Part shown: one piece after another, positions 46,829 through 56,459 of the stretch
Numbering within the stretch: position 1 is the stretch's first letter
Layout: the number at the start of each line of letters is the position of its first letter
Assembly (NCBI GenBank): GCA_037576215.1
Contig: JBANDB010000007.1
Location: 3,751,001-3,815,000 of the forward strand
Direction: 5' to 3'
DNA: 64,000 nucleotides
Source: Armillaria gallica
Taxonomy: Eukaryota > Basidiomycota > Agaricomycetes > Agaricales > Physalacriaceae
Notes under the pieces: model-generated
The model's database searches: none
Seen by the model: only the letters and a program-made list of their open reading frames with translations
What the model was told of the DNA's origin: nothing
Translations under genes and position numbers: made by a program

Positions 46829-49187
46829 ATGAAACAGACCGTGATCAGTGGCAGCAAACGTTCAAGAAAATGTTGCCAAAAATCAGATTCTGTATCTCTC
46901 GTTGTTTCCCTATCCCCCGTACAGTCCAAGGCCATCAAATCCGAGCTAATGGCAGCTAGTACATCTTCCTCCAGCTGCATGTCATCAACAATACTGCCAA
47001 GGCAGTTGTCGCCAGCCCCATTGTACGCGTTCAGCAATCCCAATTCTAGTAATGAAGCCCAAGATGAACTCGTGTCGCATTCAAGCCTTCCCACACCGAC
47101 AACAGGAGATCCAGCCAAGTCAGCGTACGCTCAGCTTGACGAGCAGACACATGAAAATCGCTTGAAGAGGCAGGAGAGAATGATGTCAAATAAAGGTACC
47201 AAGACAGCATATGGAAGACATATCAACAACTATGAACGGTTCTGGGGCCAACACCAGTCTGAAAATCCGACATTCTTGCTTATTCCTGCACAGCCTATCA
47301 CGGCTGCAAAGGCTTCGTTGTTCTTGGAGTATGAGATCAGTCGGGAAAAGGTGCACATTTACCAGCATATAGCATTTCTGATGCACTGACTCCTTCTGAA
47401 GCGAAAGGCGCGAAGTGGAGAAGTTATCCAGGATTCTTCTATTGGAAGTAGTCATATCTCGCAAGTGATCAATGCTCTTGAGCGGTACCGTAAAGACCAT
47501 CAGCACGAATCGGAATATCAAGCCTGTTCAGAATCCCTGCAGCCTCTTCGACGTGATGTTCGGATATCCACGTACGAGAAAGGATCTAAAGCTGATGGAC
47601 CCAAGCGGATTAGAGAGGCACATATTCTGAAGGCTAACGGAGTTTCATCAGGTGCGCATTTTTTTCCTACCGGTTTTCTTAAATTTCCTTACTAATTCTG
47701 AGATAGATACCTTCACTGATGAGGAACTCGTACGACTTTCCATGCGCTCAATCTTCTCGAGCATCGAGTCTGAGGGTTCCCATGCCACTGCGCTCCAGCT
47801 CTACTTGGGCCTGCGGGATCGTGCTATGATTCTGGTGTCCGCTAGCATCGCTTTTCGTGGGGATTCTCTGCGATCTCTTCTGTGGTCCGATCTTGAATTG
47901 CGTAATGTTCCTATGGTGAACATTGGTCTTGATGCTAAAGTTCCGGTACGTCAGTTTTCTCAACAAATCAAGATTCACAGCTGACTTTCTCTTTAAGGCC
48001 CTTGTCTGTCTGGCCAACCAGGGAAAGACAAATAGCGATGGCCGTATTGAAGAGCATGCCGCTTTTAGACACCGTGTCCCTGAGCTCTGCTCTGTCGGCG
48101 CTATTGCCTTTCTGTTCTTTGGCTATTTCCATGTCCTAAACAAACCTGTTCCCCCATTCCATCCTGATTTCTCTGTGGGGGAGTATGGGAAGCGGGAGTG
48201 GTATGGCTTCCATGTTTTCAACTCAGGGAGTCAGCTCGAAGAAATGTCGTATGATAGTAAGTGTGGACTTATCTATATTTCTGATTCTTCATTCTGACAT
48301 TCTGAAGATCACCGAAGACGTGTGAAGGAGTTGTACGAGAAGGAAGGCATCTCAATAACGAAGGTCACGCATGCAGGTCGTAAATTTGCAGGTACTTGGT
48401 CTCACTATCATGGTGCGTCGCATGAAGACACCAAGGCACTCGGGAATTGGTCAAACAAAACTGATGGGTCCATGCCTCTATATGTTGATGCTCTTCCAAT
48501 TGCGTCAATGCTCTCAATGTCAGGATGGAACGGCACAAAGTAGGAGTCTTACATTTTAGTCCGAGGGGATCTCAGTAAGTGTTTTACTATTGTGTATGGC
48601 TTTATGTCTGATGTCTGAATCCATAGATGTACCGGTAGAACTCACAAGCACCATTTTCCCCTGGGTTGAAATGGAAAAATTGGCTTTGGAGTCAAGACAC
48701 AATGAGGCAGGGAGAAAAGCTGACGATCCCCGGCTTCTTCATCTCCTTAATCTTCTGATCTTCTTTCGGAACGTCATTCTTCAAGATGCGGCCATTCTGT
48801 ATTCAAAATACCCCAACTGCCCACTCTTCGACTACCACCCATTTACAACGCCGTTATTTCATTCGTTCGCTATGACTATTGGACCCCTTCTCGAAGCTGC
48901 TGAGACAGAAGCTCGCCACCGTCTTGAAAATTTACCGGAGCAGTTTACTGCTAGTCTACGTGGAATCGTAACAACTTTTACCCTGGAAAATCAGAAACTG
49001 AACCAGGTGCTCAACGAACAAACCAACATGCTTAAGCTGATGGAGAGTCGTCTTGATGCGACGGGATCTACCAGCAAACAACCACCAAGAAAACGGCGAA
49101 GAGGTGTGTATCCTTTCAAAGTCTTTATTCTAGTCTCACGAGCTTTGTCTTTATCTAGTTGCTGTTAATAAACAACGAGCTACATAG
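46829..49187 (+). pseudogene. Crypton tyrosine recombinase (spliced, one in-frame TAG)
   Basis: Predicted exons: ATG at 46829 to about 47350; from 47400 to about 47650; from about 47705 to 47945; from about 47998 to 48256; from about 48308; and a last short exon ending at 49187. The recombinase core shows a box I arginine region (IAFRGDSLRSLLWSDL), the HxxR motif in THAGRKFAGTWSHY and a candidate catalytic Tyr in MPLYVDALPI. After GWNGTK a TAG (48541-48543) interrupts a frame that goes on with SYILVRGDL and VPVELTSTIFPWVEMEK, the conserved Crypton/Ndc10-like extension. A basic tail (PPRKRRRG) ends the protein. If the TAG is not spliced out or misread, the protein is truncated after the tyrosine. 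Confidence 0.8.
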
Positions 49188-49225
49188 TTATAAGCATTGT
49201 ATCAATGCAAGAAGTAAGTAAAAGT

Positions 49226-49268
49226 GTACCTCAGTCTTCACCCGAATGGTTGTAAAAGACTGAGGTAC
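49226..49268. repeat. Perfect 13-bp inverted repeat between the two Crypton ORFs
   Basis: GTACCTCAGTCTT (49226-49238) and AAGACTGAGGTAC (49256-49268) are exact reverse complements with a 17-nt spacer. It lies between the recombinase stop and the promoter of the second ORF. It could be a terminator, a processing hairpin or a recombinase site. Confidence 0.85.
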
Positions 49269-49307
49269 GACGGGGACAAAAAATGAAATAAGCTACTGAT
49301 GAAACAC

Positions 49308-49320
49308 TTGACTATAAATA
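49308..49320 (+). promoter_or_regulatory. TATA-like box upstream of the GCR1_C ORF
   Basis: GACTATAAATAGG lies about 130 bp before the start codon at 49447 and after the first ORF's stop. This supports separate transcription of the second ORF. Confidence 0.5.
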
Positions 49321-49446
49321 GGGAGACTCCGAAGGTCCGACGATGGGCATTGACTGAACCTCTCGACAGTTGCATGTTCCTCTAAGCCCTCAGCATCGAA
49401 GGAAGACAACGCTACCTCGTCTGTCGGTCTCTCAGCACAAAGTGGC

Positions 49447-50112
49447 ATGTCTCATGCACTGCAGCAAACCCTGCCAAACCCGATATCTCCCCCATCACAG
49501 TCCGTGCCAACTCTTGGACTTGCCCCTCTGTCCGTCGCTGCAGCCACAGCCATGGTGATGACAACTACATGCAACAGATATCCAGCAACAGTATTCCAAC
49601 TGTCAGATGACCCACGAGTGCGAGAACTACAACTTCAGGAAATTGACGCCCTCGAAGCTGAGTTTGGAGTAGACAGATTGCGCTGTCATGCTTTCTGTTG
49701 GACGCTATCTGATAACAGTGATGTAGCCGATGAATGGCGACCGTTATACGAGTTTTACCAGCCGAGTGGAAACAAGCAGGCTATGATTGAAGAGATATGG
49801 AAGGAATGGAGTGTTGGAATCAATGGATGTATATCTGTTCAACGCCTTGGTCAATACTGGGACACTCGATGGAGGCGAGCTGATAAGGCAAAAAAGACGT
49901 TGGCCTCACGACGAAAGCGTATTATTGATCTCGTAACCGAGATCATGGGCAAACGAAGATGGGATGAGAATAGGACACTCAGATATATTCGTGAGAACTA
50001 TGTTCCAGCTAAGTTTTCAACAGTACGCGCATTTATTGATTTTTTACAAAAGCGACAAAAAGGACTGGACGGTTTAACTAATTTTGAGCGTGTAGTTGAA
50101 AATGCAATGTAA
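49447..50112 (+). CDS. GCR1_C-domain DNA-binding protein of the Crypton
   Basis: A 221-codon ATG-to-TAA frame. The C-terminal half has the GCR1_C layout: EEIWKEWSVGINGCISVQ, then YWDTRWRRADKAKKTL and SRRKRIIDLVTEI. GCR1_C is a DNA-binding domain found in yeast Gcr1 and often fused to or paired with Crypton recombinases (family knowledge). The N-terminus is Pro/Ala/Thr-rich and probably disordered. Here it is a separate ORF 260 bp downstream of the recombinase, with its own TATA-like box. It probably helps recognise element ends (inference). Confidence 0.78.
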   Translation: MSHALQQTLPNPISPPSQSVPTLGLAPLSVAAATAMVMTTTCNRYPATVFQLSDDPRVRELQLQEIDALEAEFGVDRLRCHAFCWTLSDNSDVADEWRPLYEFYQPSGNKQAMIEEIWKEWSVGINGCISVQRLGQYWDTRWRRADKAKKTLASRRKRIIDLVTEIMGKRRWDENRTLRYIRENYVPAKFSTVRAFIDFLQKRQKGLDGLTNFERVVENAM

Positions 50113-50569
50113 CTATTCTATTACATGAATTATGAAGTGATGTAGCAGCTTATGATGTTGGTGCCGAGTCTCAAAATTGCATGCAGTTCGGAAATCTGCT
50201 GGCTCCTTCATACCCCACAATGTGCAATTTGAGTCTTGTGCTCCTGAATTTAAGCCAGACTTACTCATTAGTAGTTATTTTGGTTTAAAAAATTGTTAGC
50301 CTTGAGAGATTCCAAGAGGTGATTGCAAGAGGTGATAAACAAAGTCAAGCTGAAGGGGGACGGAGATTTGTTTGCATCTGTTGTGCTGCAGCCTCTTCCT
50401 GGACAGTTTATTTGAAACAAATGTTTGACTTTTTCCATTTCTCTTCAAAGTCGTAAAGTGGGTATAAAATACAATAGTAATTCATACAGCTAAAATGTTC
50501 AGTGGTGAAAATACAGACTCGATCCAAGTAAGTAAGTAGTCCTTGAATGCAGGAGCCAACTTTGACCGT
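50113..50569. other. Spacer between the Crypton and the nuclease gene
   Basis: No gene is seen. It should contain the right end of the Crypton. Confidence 0.4.
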
Positions 50570-52498
50570 TCAAGTTAAATCAATAACCATCGATGATGAC
50601 TGCCCGACCTTGGCAGGTGAAAATGATATAATTTTGACATCTGCGGTAAGTATCAGAATAGCAGATGTGAGCAGTATGACTCATAATCACTCACCAATAT
50701 CTGAGTTTGATTCGAATTGGAGTCGGAGGAGATTTCAATGATGGATGATGCTCTTTCCTTACCCTTCAGGTTTTGATGACTAGCTGGTTTTTGGTCTGAA
50801 GCAGCTTGTGAGTCTTGACCTCCAGTACAAATATTGAACCATAGTATTAACATACCAATATTGACTTTACCAGCCCTCGTCTTGCGTGCTTCATGTTCAA
50901 TTGATAGTCTCGTAACATTGATTTTGTTAGTGACATGTGCAGTGGGCGCATTGAAGTCTGCTGGTGAGCCTTCATATGAGCTATCGTCGATGCTCTGTAA
51001 GAAATCTGCAATAGAGTGAGCAATCTCTCAATGACCACAAGTTGAAACACTTCACTTTAGCAGCTCTTTTACGCTTCAATCCTGACATCTTTCTCTGCTT
51101 TTTATCCTCTCGTCGCCTGACTATATCCTTATAAGAGCTAACAAGACCAGGCCAAGTCTCATCCATCAACACTGCTGGAATCCACACACGCAATGGGGAT
51201 AGAGGATCTGCTGTCACTGCTTCCTCCCCCTCACTGGAATCTTCTACCCACTCCACATCGTCTTCCCTTCGAATGCCATTCACCCCTAATTTTGCTAGAC
51301 GAGCAAGAATGGATGGCCTTAATTCAACACGATATTCAAGAGTGTGATCTGTAGAAAAATGTGAGCATGCTGAGTGTATCTTGACCATCCAATCATGGCC
51401 CTCCTGAGGAACAGATTTTTCGCCAGCAAAGCGTGCAAGGAAGGGTTCATGTGGGGAGAGGAGCTTTCGGCGGAGAAGTCGGAAGACTATTGATGGCCAT
51501 ATGCAAGTGCGAAAGCGTGTTAAAATGGTGGCCTCAAATCCCCACTCAAAGTAGAACTCACAGACTCTTGCGAGTTCTGGAACCGAGGGCTCTCTCTCTG
51601 TCCAAGATAGATCTTCGTAAAAGTCAGCTCGGCCTTCAGAAAGGGAAGTGATGGGCTGGATGTACGAAAGAAGAATGTCGATATTAGGGAAGTCATTTGG
51701 AATCGACTGGGATAGCGCCGTCATTCTTCAGCCAATAATATGTTGCGAGTTAGTCCGTAGCTCTGTAACAAGATCAGCACGCCATTGACAGAGGTAGTTA
51801 GGAAGGGATTTGCGTGGAAGAGTAGTTGCCGCTGTATACAGAGAGTCTGCAAATCCGCACTGGGCTAATGCAAGAGCAGTGTTTACACCGCAACCTCGCA
51901 GTCCAGATTGGGAGTAGTCTCCACCGATGCATAATGCAATGAAGATGAGATGAGCACGATCGAGCTGGATGTCAGAGTAGACATGCACATGGTGCTGTAG
52001 TCTCTTGTCACCTGGGTGTGTCGAAGACGGATTGCGAATTACCCTACGAGCGCCAAAGATAAAAGTGTCAACATTGTCGCTCAAGATGCCATCAATGATC
52101 CCGGCCTCATTTAGATAAGCAAGCTCTGCCTCTGCTTCCCCTGGTGCCGTTCGCCATTCAAACCCAAAAGCCTCAACAACTGCCTTCACCGCAGTGACAA
52201 GTTTATTTGGTGACCAATTAATTCTTTTGCCCCGTTTCCATTCTGGTCTCTTTGGCCCATCAAATATAAAAAGGGGGAGTATTGCGTACCGCATAAGTGC
52301 AGCACAACGAAAGAATATCAGCCGCAGCTCTGGATTCTCTCCGCCCTTTGATAAACCTGCATGAAAAATCCAGAGAGAGACATCAATACCCAAGCGAAAG
52401 CCCCGATGTGGAGAAGAAAGCGTGGGTATGGTCAGCGTGGTAAGAGATTGGATGGATACAGAAGGCTTGAGGACAGTCCAGAGACCAGGTACACCCAT
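50570..52498 (-). pseudogene. XPG/GEN1-like structure-specific nuclease, one in-frame TGA
   Basis: It starts MGVPGLWTVLKP at 52498. XPG-N: GIDVSLWIFHAGLSKGG and LPLFIFDGPKRPEWKRG. XPG-I: APGEAEAELAYLNEAG and LSDNVDTFIFGA (usual form SDDVDTF, so one acidic position is changed to Asn). A helix-hairpin-helix-like GGDYSQSGLRGCGV follows. After HIIG a TGA (51728-51730) interrupts a frame that goes on in phase with MTALSQSIPNDFPN and the rest of the protein. Further exons begin near 51005, near 50832 and near 50654. The last one ends in the typical VIDLT before a TGA at 50570-50572. Members cut branched DNA in recombination and repair. It is either a pseudogene, a read-through product or a sequencing error; the rest is intact. 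Confidence 0.85.
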
Positions 52499-53042
52499 AG
52501 CTGATGCTCAGAAGGAAAGTAGTCGCCTGCCAATTAATCAGCAAGGTCATATGCATGCATTCCGTCCTTTAAATAGTACATTGTTCGAAGGGATGCATAA
52601 TACTGTAAGACGTTTAAATAGATACTACGGAATAATACTTCATGCTTTTAGAGCCTGGTCATGAATTCGTAGACGTCGCTGTAGCCCTTTGCTCCCCCCG
52701 AGTACCTGTGTGTCCAGTGTCAGCCATTCCGCAACCACAGAGTCGGTCTTATACTCTTCCAAAAGCCTCAGCCCATCCCTGATCTCCACAAACCATGTCA
52801 TCCCAAACCCTAGCCCGGCTTGCGCAACAAATTTCTTTGACAGTTTCTGCCCCTGGTCCAGACATCAATTTGTATCTCACAAAGATAGCACAACACCTAC
52901 TGAGGGGCAGTACATATTGACATACTTATCCATGAATCGCACAGCAAATTCCCAGTAGTCGGCTATCAGTGATCCGGGAAGAGTACGGTAGCGCATTTTA
53001 TTCCAGTCATTGTAGCCTGGAAATTGTTTAAGCTGATCTTGA

Positions 53043-53238
53043 TGTTGAGATTTGGTTTTCACGGCTTTAACGCCACTTTCTATTTATACCTATTTACCGC
53101 TTACTTCAAACTTTGACATTTCGTACCTATCGTTACTTGACTCCGAACCCCCACTGTCCCTATACTGTACGACAGAATATACCGTCCTTCGAGTCCACTG
53201 CGCTGCCCTCCCGAACCGCCAGAACCTAAATTCCAACA
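53043..53238 (+). repeat. 5' LTR of the gag-only element
   Basis: 196 bp, TG...CA ends, with CTATTTATACCTATTT as a possible TATA region. Its sequence matches that of 54361-54556. Confidence 0.93.
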
Positions 53239-53449
53239 GGTTATGGGCCCCGAGCCCCTCTAACTTCTATCACTCGCTTTCTTGATCCTGACCCCTATCC
53301 AACTCGTTCATCGTCTCTCTTGTGCTTGCCGTCAGTAGTGCCACGGCCCCTCGTTATAGTGTTTCTCGTGTTTATTCGTGCCTTATCGTTATTCTGTGCC
53401 TATCCGACGTATCATCATACCATCATTTCCATCGCTACATCACATCATC

Positions 53450-54244
53450 ATGGCTGCGCGGTCCAAATACCAGTTTGCTCCCCTCGACAACACCAATTAC
53501 TTTGATTGGGTCTATGCTCAGCGCATGGACCTCACCAAGAAGAAGCTCTGGGCTGTTACTGATGGGAGCGAGCCCAAGCCGCTTGGGTCTCCTAACTCCA
53601 ATGCAGTGAAGGGTTGGGTTAGACGGGATGAAGAAGCATTGGCGACCATTGTCAGCAACATCCTCCCTTCCCAATATCACCTGACTCGAAATGCGACTTC
53701 GGCCAAGGAGGCCTGGGACAATATTAAGTCCTACCATACCACCGAGGGTCTTGGGAGCGTCGTCGCAATGTGGAGACAGCTCATTAGGTTGAAGAAAGCT
53801 GGAGAGGAGATACATATGAGGGACCATATCGGGGATATTCAGACGATCATCGACAAGCTCAAGGCTTTAGGCGAAACGTGTACAGACGGATTGGCTATTG
53901 CTTTCATCATGGAATCCCTTCCTCATTTATACGACAATCTCATTGTTGCGCTCGACAACAATCCCCAGCACACCGACCTCTCCTACGTCATTTCCCGCAT
54001 CCTCAATGAGGAAACTCGCCAATCCAAGGAGAAGACCGATTCTCCTGACCATCTTGCGCTTGCCGCTAACTTTAGTCGGTCCCGTTTGCCAATTGACCGC
54101 TCTACGATTACCTGTCATGGTTGCGGCCAGAAGGGACACTTCAAGAATGAGTGCGGCACGTTCCCCTTCAACCAGATCACCATACCGACTACCTCGATCG
54201 CGGCCTTGGCCATTGGTCCTTACGACGAGGAAATCGTCATTTAG
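53450..54244 (+). CDS. Gag of the non-autonomous copia-type element
   Basis: The likely start is the ATG near 53450 (MAARSKYQFAPLDNTNYFDW); an upstream in-frame codon at 53378 is also possible. The domain is of the UBN2/copia Gag type (YFDWVYAQRMDLTKKKLW; SYHTTEGLGSVVAMWRQLI; ESLPHLYDNLIVALDN). Near the C-terminus it has the zinc knuckle CHGCGQKGHFKNEC with C-X2-C-X4-H-X4-C spacing. It ends at TAG 54242-54244 shortly before the 3' LTR. The frame is fully open, which fits a recently mobile element. It would form particles that package its own RNA. Confidence 0.9.
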   Translation: MAARSKYQFAPLDNTNYFDWVYAQRMDLTKKKLWAVTDGSEPKPLGSPNSNAVKGWVRRDEEALATIVSNILPSQYHLTRNATSAKEAWDNIKSYHTTEGLGSVVAMWRQLIRLKKAGEEIHMRDHIGDIQTIIDKLKALGETCTDGLAIAFIMESLPHLYDNLIVALDNNPQHTDLSYVISRILNEETRQSKEKTDSPDHLALAANFSRSRLPIDRSTITCHGCGQKGHFKNECGTFPFNQITIPTTSIAALAIGPYDEEIVI

Positions 54245-54360
54245 ACTGGTCCCCAGGGATCATGGCAATAGTGGGAGACGATTTCTCTACATTCACTTAC
54301 TATACCCCCCCTTTCATCCTTTTCATCTTAGACCTTCACGACGCCGTGAAATAGTGGGAG

Positions 54361-54556
54361 TGTTGAGATTTGGTTTTCACGGCTTTAACGCCACTTTCTA
54401 TTTATACCTATTTACCGCTTACTTCAAACTTTGACATTTCGTACCTATCGTTACTTGACTCCGAACCCCCACTGTCCCTATACTGTACGACAGAATATAC
54501 CGTCCTTCGAGTCCACTGCGCTGCCCTCCCGAACCGCCAGAACCTAAATTCCAACA
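54361..54556 (+). repeat. 3' LTR of the gag-only element
   Basis: Matches 53043-53238; followed directly by the CTTGA duplication. Confidence 0.93.
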
Positions 54557-54814
54557 CTTGAAGCCACTCGCGATCGGCCTTTGCTCGTTCTCTGGCAGTA
54601 AGCAGCGGTTTCATGGGCCCTGTGGAAGCCATATAAACGGCAGATTCTAGAAGAAAGATATCAGACCAACTCGTGTTTTGGGGTAATGTTGAAGATATCT
54701 GACCACTTTCAGAAATGCATGGTAGAAGTGTCGACGTACTCTCAGGTGTCGGTGGTACGTATGGGTCGGTATTCTATAAAATATGCATAAGCTAAGAGGA
54801 ACGAGAAATCGAAA

Positions 54815-56082
54815 TCGAACAGGTCCATACCGACTCAACCAGGATACGAAGACTGCTAGACGTAACAGTGATCATGTCAATGGCAAGCTCAGCAACAAAA
54901 AGATCATCAAATAGGGCATCAGCGAAAAACTGGTAGAATCCGGGATGATGCGGGTCAGGAAGAGCGACTTGTAGTGACGCTCGAGTAACTAGATGATAGA
55001 ATCTCAGCCCAAGACAATTAGTAAATAATAAATGATAGTACCCCAGGATCCATGGCGTTGATGGACGATCTGCTTCAGTCTCTCCAGAACGTCCCGCGAA
55101 CGGGTGCGGAACTGGTTAGGGCCACAGTTGAAGTCGGCGACCGGTAGCAGAACAGGAGACACATAATTACGCTTGCTCAACTTGTTACATTCATCTTCAA
55201 CAAGTAAATTTACAGGCTATCAATGAAGAGAATCATGTAAGCTTAGATATTAACCGTAAATTATGAGCTGGCCTTGACAGCACCGGCAGCGTCAAATGGA
55301 GCGACCGGTGTGAACAATGATGACTGTTAAAAACAAAATTAGATCTGACACAATCCATACTCTTAAACAACGCACAGCATAAAAAGTAGACGATTGACTG
55401 GCATCCATCGGTGAACTGGGCGTCGCAACACTGGGCCTTGAAATGGAAGTCGGCCGATTCGTTGTGAAGCCATAGTCAGGGTTCAGTATGGCTTTACAGA
55501 GACCGACCTTGGTAACATGAGATTTGCTGAGCTTGGACAATGCACCGGTTCGCCTGCTGCGGTAGGGCCATTTCTCTGGTTGACGGCGGATGATATGCAA
55601 GAGCTCCGAGACCTTCAAACCCCTGAAAGCAAACAGAACGTTAGCGCTCGAAGCTTTAGCATGACTGGATATGCTTACTGAAGATCATCTCGAGTATACG
55701 GACGTGTGCACTGAGCAGTTTGCATACCATCCATCGATAGGCGGCAAGCGGAGAGTCGATTGACCAGCAAAGAAGAGCATGTCGTCACCACTCAGCGTGC
55801 GATAAGGAGAAAGGGAGGTTATCCCCCCCAATGACAGGGAGCGGAGGGAGTGGGCTATTCGCAGGCGAGCGGTTCCAGGTGTCCTTACGTCGTGGCTGAT
55901 CAGAAGGCCAATTCATTCGGCTCAGTCACACAAACAATGGCGGAATGACCGGTAAACCAGTTCTGCTTGGCTCGAAAGATCGAAGGAGTCATAAATCCCT
56001 CACAGAAGTGCTGAGCGACGTCGTGGGCTAGGAGAATATGCAGGAGAACATCAGGGATGCAGTGGTGAAAGTGCTGCATCAT
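54815..56082 (-). CDS. Unknown spliced gene (exon structure uncertain)
   Basis: On the minus strand several protein-like pieces follow one another: an N-terminal segment (MMQHFHHCIPDVLLHILLA), VSELLHIIRRQPEKWPY with PDYGFTT, VADFNCGPNQFRTRSRDVL, and a C-terminal segment with RFYHLVTRASLQVALPD and LVESVWTCSISISRSS before a stop. The middle motifs resemble a module seen in many unannotated agaricomycete proteins (recollection, not searched). Intron positions are not certain and a break near 55910 cannot be excluded. Function unknown. Confidence 0.4.
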
Positions 56083-56459
56083 TCTAAGAATTTCCAGCAG
56101 GCGCGGGGACAGTTTTCAAACAGAAGAAATGAGAAGCGAGGGGAGTAAGCATGGTTCACAACGGAGCGATGCCAGACAGACGCCCACTCCCCCCACTCGA
56201 CGAAGGTGGGAGGAGGAAGAGGAGTGACGCCTGCTTTGTTGGGCCGCGGGAACGGGGCACGTAACCGGACCGTGACCTTACCCGGGGTCCACGGCCAAAA
56301 GGGCCGGTCACGTGGGGTACCGAGCGTCACCCGGACACCTCAACACCATTTATACACCTATATACATAGGACTCGGAACATTGCCTCCGCGGACTCGACA
56401 ATTGCTCTTCGGCTCTCGAGCTACAATCCTTCATATAGACTAGGACGTCAACTAAAACC

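Larger units (their letters stand above)
46829..50112 (+). mobile_element. Crypton-type tyrosine recombinase element
   Basis: Two same-strand ORFs lie together: a spliced tyrosine recombinase with an Ndc10-like C-terminal part (46829-49187) and a GCR1_C-type DNA-binding ORF (49447-50112). This gene content is typical of fungal Cryptons. No terminal inverted repeats were found, as expected for the class. The outer ends are therefore approximate and reflect only the coding parts. Confidence 0.82.
53043..54556 (+). mobile_element. Gag-only Ty1/copia-type LTR retrotransposon (non-autonomous)
   Basis: Two 196-bp LTRs (53043-53238 and 54361-54556) start TGTTGAGATT and end TTCCAACA and appear the same by eye. 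They are flanked by the exact 5-bp duplication CTTGA (53038-53042 and 54557-54561). Just inside the 5' LTR, GGTTATGGGCCC is complementary to the anticodon region of initiator tRNA-Met, the copia-type half-tRNA primer site. A short purine tract AGTGGGAG precedes the 3' LTR. The only ORF is gag; protease, integrase and RT are absent. It must move using enzymes made elsewhere. LTR identity points to a recent insertion. Confidence 0.93.
52640..54632 (-). pseudogene. Small unknown gene split by a retrotransposon
   Basis: It begins MASTGPMKPLLTARERAKA at 54632 and runs to the target-site duplication at 54557. It resumes in the same phase at 53042 with DQLKQFPGYNDWNKMRYRT, then an intron (GTGTTG...CCAG, about 52901-52860), then GQKLSKKFVAQAGLGF, to a TGA at 52640-52642. 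Only one copy of the 5-bp duplication is needed to keep the frame, so the gene was intact before the insertion. The protein would be about 150 aa, soluble, without recognised domains. Confidence 0.7.
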
